Shown here: in pieces, positions 5,399-6,048 of the stretch | Layout of the letters: every line of letters begins with the position of its first letter | Position numbering within the stretch: position 1 is the first letter of the stretch | Position numbers and translations under genes: made by a program | The notes under the pieces: generated by a model | What the model saw: only the letters and a program-made list of their open reading frames with translations | Databases searched by the model: none | Told to the model about the DNA's origin: nothing | Assembly (NCBI GenBank): GCA_030636965.1 | Contig: DAOVVW010000067.1 | Coordinates: forward strand, 1-6,048 | Direction of reading: 5' to 3' | Length of the DNA stretch: 6,048 nt | DNA from: Pseudomonadota bacterium | GTDB lineage: Bacteria; BMS3Abin14

Positions 5399-5923
5399 AT
5401 GAAAGACCGGTTCACAAAAAATCCCACAGCACACGATCACTGGAAAAAAGGCGATGAACTCTTCGAGCAGAAAAGGCTCGGAGCGTCAATAGAGTATTTT
5501 GAAAGAGCCATCAAGATCGATCCGAATTTCGCCGAGGCATACAACAGCATGGGAATAGCTTTCTATGAAGGGAAGGACTACGCCCGGGCTCTCGAGTGCT
5601 ACAAAAGAGCGGTCATGATGAAACCGGATTTTATGGAGGCACTGAACAATCTCGGCACAGCCTTCCTTTTTCTCGAGCGTTATCCTGACGCTGCCATGGC
5701 ATATGAAAAGGTTCTTGAAATGCATCCGGATTTTGCGGAGGCACACAATAACCTCGGACTTGCTTATGAGCAGCTGCACCGCACAGACGATGCTCTGAAA
5801 CACTACAGGGAATTCATTAAACTCTGGAAGGGAATACGGCGTTATAAGCTTGCGGCCCAGGAGAGAGTAGACCGACTGGAGCAGGGGAGAAAATCGGGAG
5901 TTAACGAACCTATCAGGGTTTAA
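5399..5923 (+). CDS. Tetratricopeptide-repeat (TPR) protein
   Basis: The product is a 174-residue soluble protein made almost entirely of four TPR units with a strict 34-residue period: residues 12-45, 46-79, 80-113 and 114-147. The TPR pattern is clear in each unit, for example EAYNSMGIAFYEGKDYARAL (46-65) and EAHNNLGLAYEQLHRTDDAL (114-133), with DPNF, KPDF and HPDF at the repeat junctions. A basic, probably helical tail closes the protein (about 143-166). It has no signal peptide or membrane anchor, so it is likely a cytoplasmic protein-protein interaction scaffold. The partner is unknown. The ATG at 5399 follows GAGGGG by 11 bases, a long spacing, which suggests modest translation. It appears unrelated to the CoA-transferase operon, being separated from it by a terminator and a repeat. 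Confidence 0.87.
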   Translation: MKDRFTKNPTAHDHWKKGDELFEQKRLGASIEYFERAIKIDPNFAEAYNSMGIAFYEGKDYARALECYKRAVMMKPDFMEALNNLGTAFLFLERYPDAAMAYEKVLEMHPDFAEAHNNLGLAYEQLHRTDDALKHYREFIKLWKGIRRYKLAAQERVDRLEQGRKSGVNEPIRV

Positions 5924-5933
5924 GAATAGAGGT

Positions 5934-5997
5934 TTCCCAGCGATGGGAAGAAGGGGGTGTCCCTCTAGCTTGCCCCCCCTCCTGGAGGGGCACTCCC
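5934..5997. repeat. Two adjacent hairpins downstream of the TPR gene
   Basis: TTCCCA (5934-5939) pairs with TGGGAA (5944-5949) around a GCGA loop, a GNRA-type tetraloop. Next, 5953-5968 pairs with 5982-5997 over 16 bp with G-U wobbles, enclosing a C-rich loop that contains seven C residues (5973-5979). No U-tract follows on the plus strand, so neither is a standard intrinsic terminator. Together with the hairpin at 6017-6043 they form a second run of consecutive hairpins, comparable to that at 2057-2200. Confidence 0.6.
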
Positions 5998-6011
5998 GGT
6001 GTTTGTTAGTA

Positions 6012-6048
6012 GGGTCGCAAAAAGTCCGTGAGCGGCTTTTTGCTCCTC
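6012..6048 (-). repeat. Second, inverted copy of the hairpin-cascade repeat, cut by the window end
   Basis: GGGTCGCAAAAAGTCC (6012-6027) and GGCTTTTTGCTCC (6034-6046) match the reverse complement of 2171-2206 (GGGTCGTAAAAAGTCC and GGCTTTTTACTCC). The stem GCAAAAAG (6017-6024) with CTTTTTGC (6036-6043) replaces the T-A pair of the first copy with C-G. The inner stem is CCG/CGG instead of CCA/TGG, and the single bulged T after the outer stem is kept. Similarity also extends to the left (TGTTTGTTAGTA against TGTTTTAGTAT). The rest of the copy should lie beyond the window. Confidence 0.75.

Noticed and set aside
5953..5997. The GC-rich hairpin as the TPR gene's intrinsic terminator
   Set aside because: The stem is strong, but it is followed by GGTGTTTGTTAG rather than a T-run on the plus strand.

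Overview
The window looks like a chromosomal segment of an anaerobic bacterium, most likely of the deltaproteobacterial (Desulfobacterota) type. That is an inference from gene content (a phenylacetate-CoA-ligase-type enzyme next to a glutaconate-CoA-transferase-type pair), strong GGAGG ribosome sites, roughly balanced base composition, and intergenic spacers full of hairpin repeats. No rRNA, tRNA or taxonomic marker is present, so the assignment is tentative.

Layout. Bases 1-681 hold no intact gene. They contain the possible last codons of an upstream gene (1-21), an imperfect inverted repeat built from 7-bp units (47-120) with a perfect hairpin directly behind it (121-146), nothing recognisable at 150-245, a probable decayed reading frame on the minus strand (246-437), a terminator-like hairpin (504-537) and a likely promoter with a palindrome around its -10 box (607-643). 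A four-gene plus-strand cluster follows: a PaaK-family acyl-CoA ligase (682-2034), a 121-residue protein of unknown function (2256-2621), and the two subunits of a family I CoA-transferase (2669-3823 and 3865-4797). A textbook intrinsic terminator closes it (4807-4844). Then come a 99-residue unknown protein (4964-5263), a second heptad-type inverted repeat with its own adjacent hairpin (5269-5380), a four-repeat TPR protein (5399-5923), and a hairpin-rich tail running off the window (5934-6048).

How the genes fit together. The ligase (ATP-dependent) and the CoA-transferase (exchange with an existing acyl-CoA) are two ways of putting CoA on a carboxylic acid. Being in one transcription unit, they probably serve the same aromatic or organic-acid pathway, either as alternative activation routes or at entry and exit of the pathway. 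The substrates cannot be read from the sequence.

The most unusual content is not protein-coding. Five hairpins stand almost end to end at 2057-2200, between the ligase and the next gene. The last one recurs in inverted orientation at 6012-6048, with paired base changes that keep its stem intact. Separately, two spacers about 5 kb apart each carry an inverted repeat of 7-bp words immediately followed by a short perfect hairpin. These look like two families of dispersed structured repeats.
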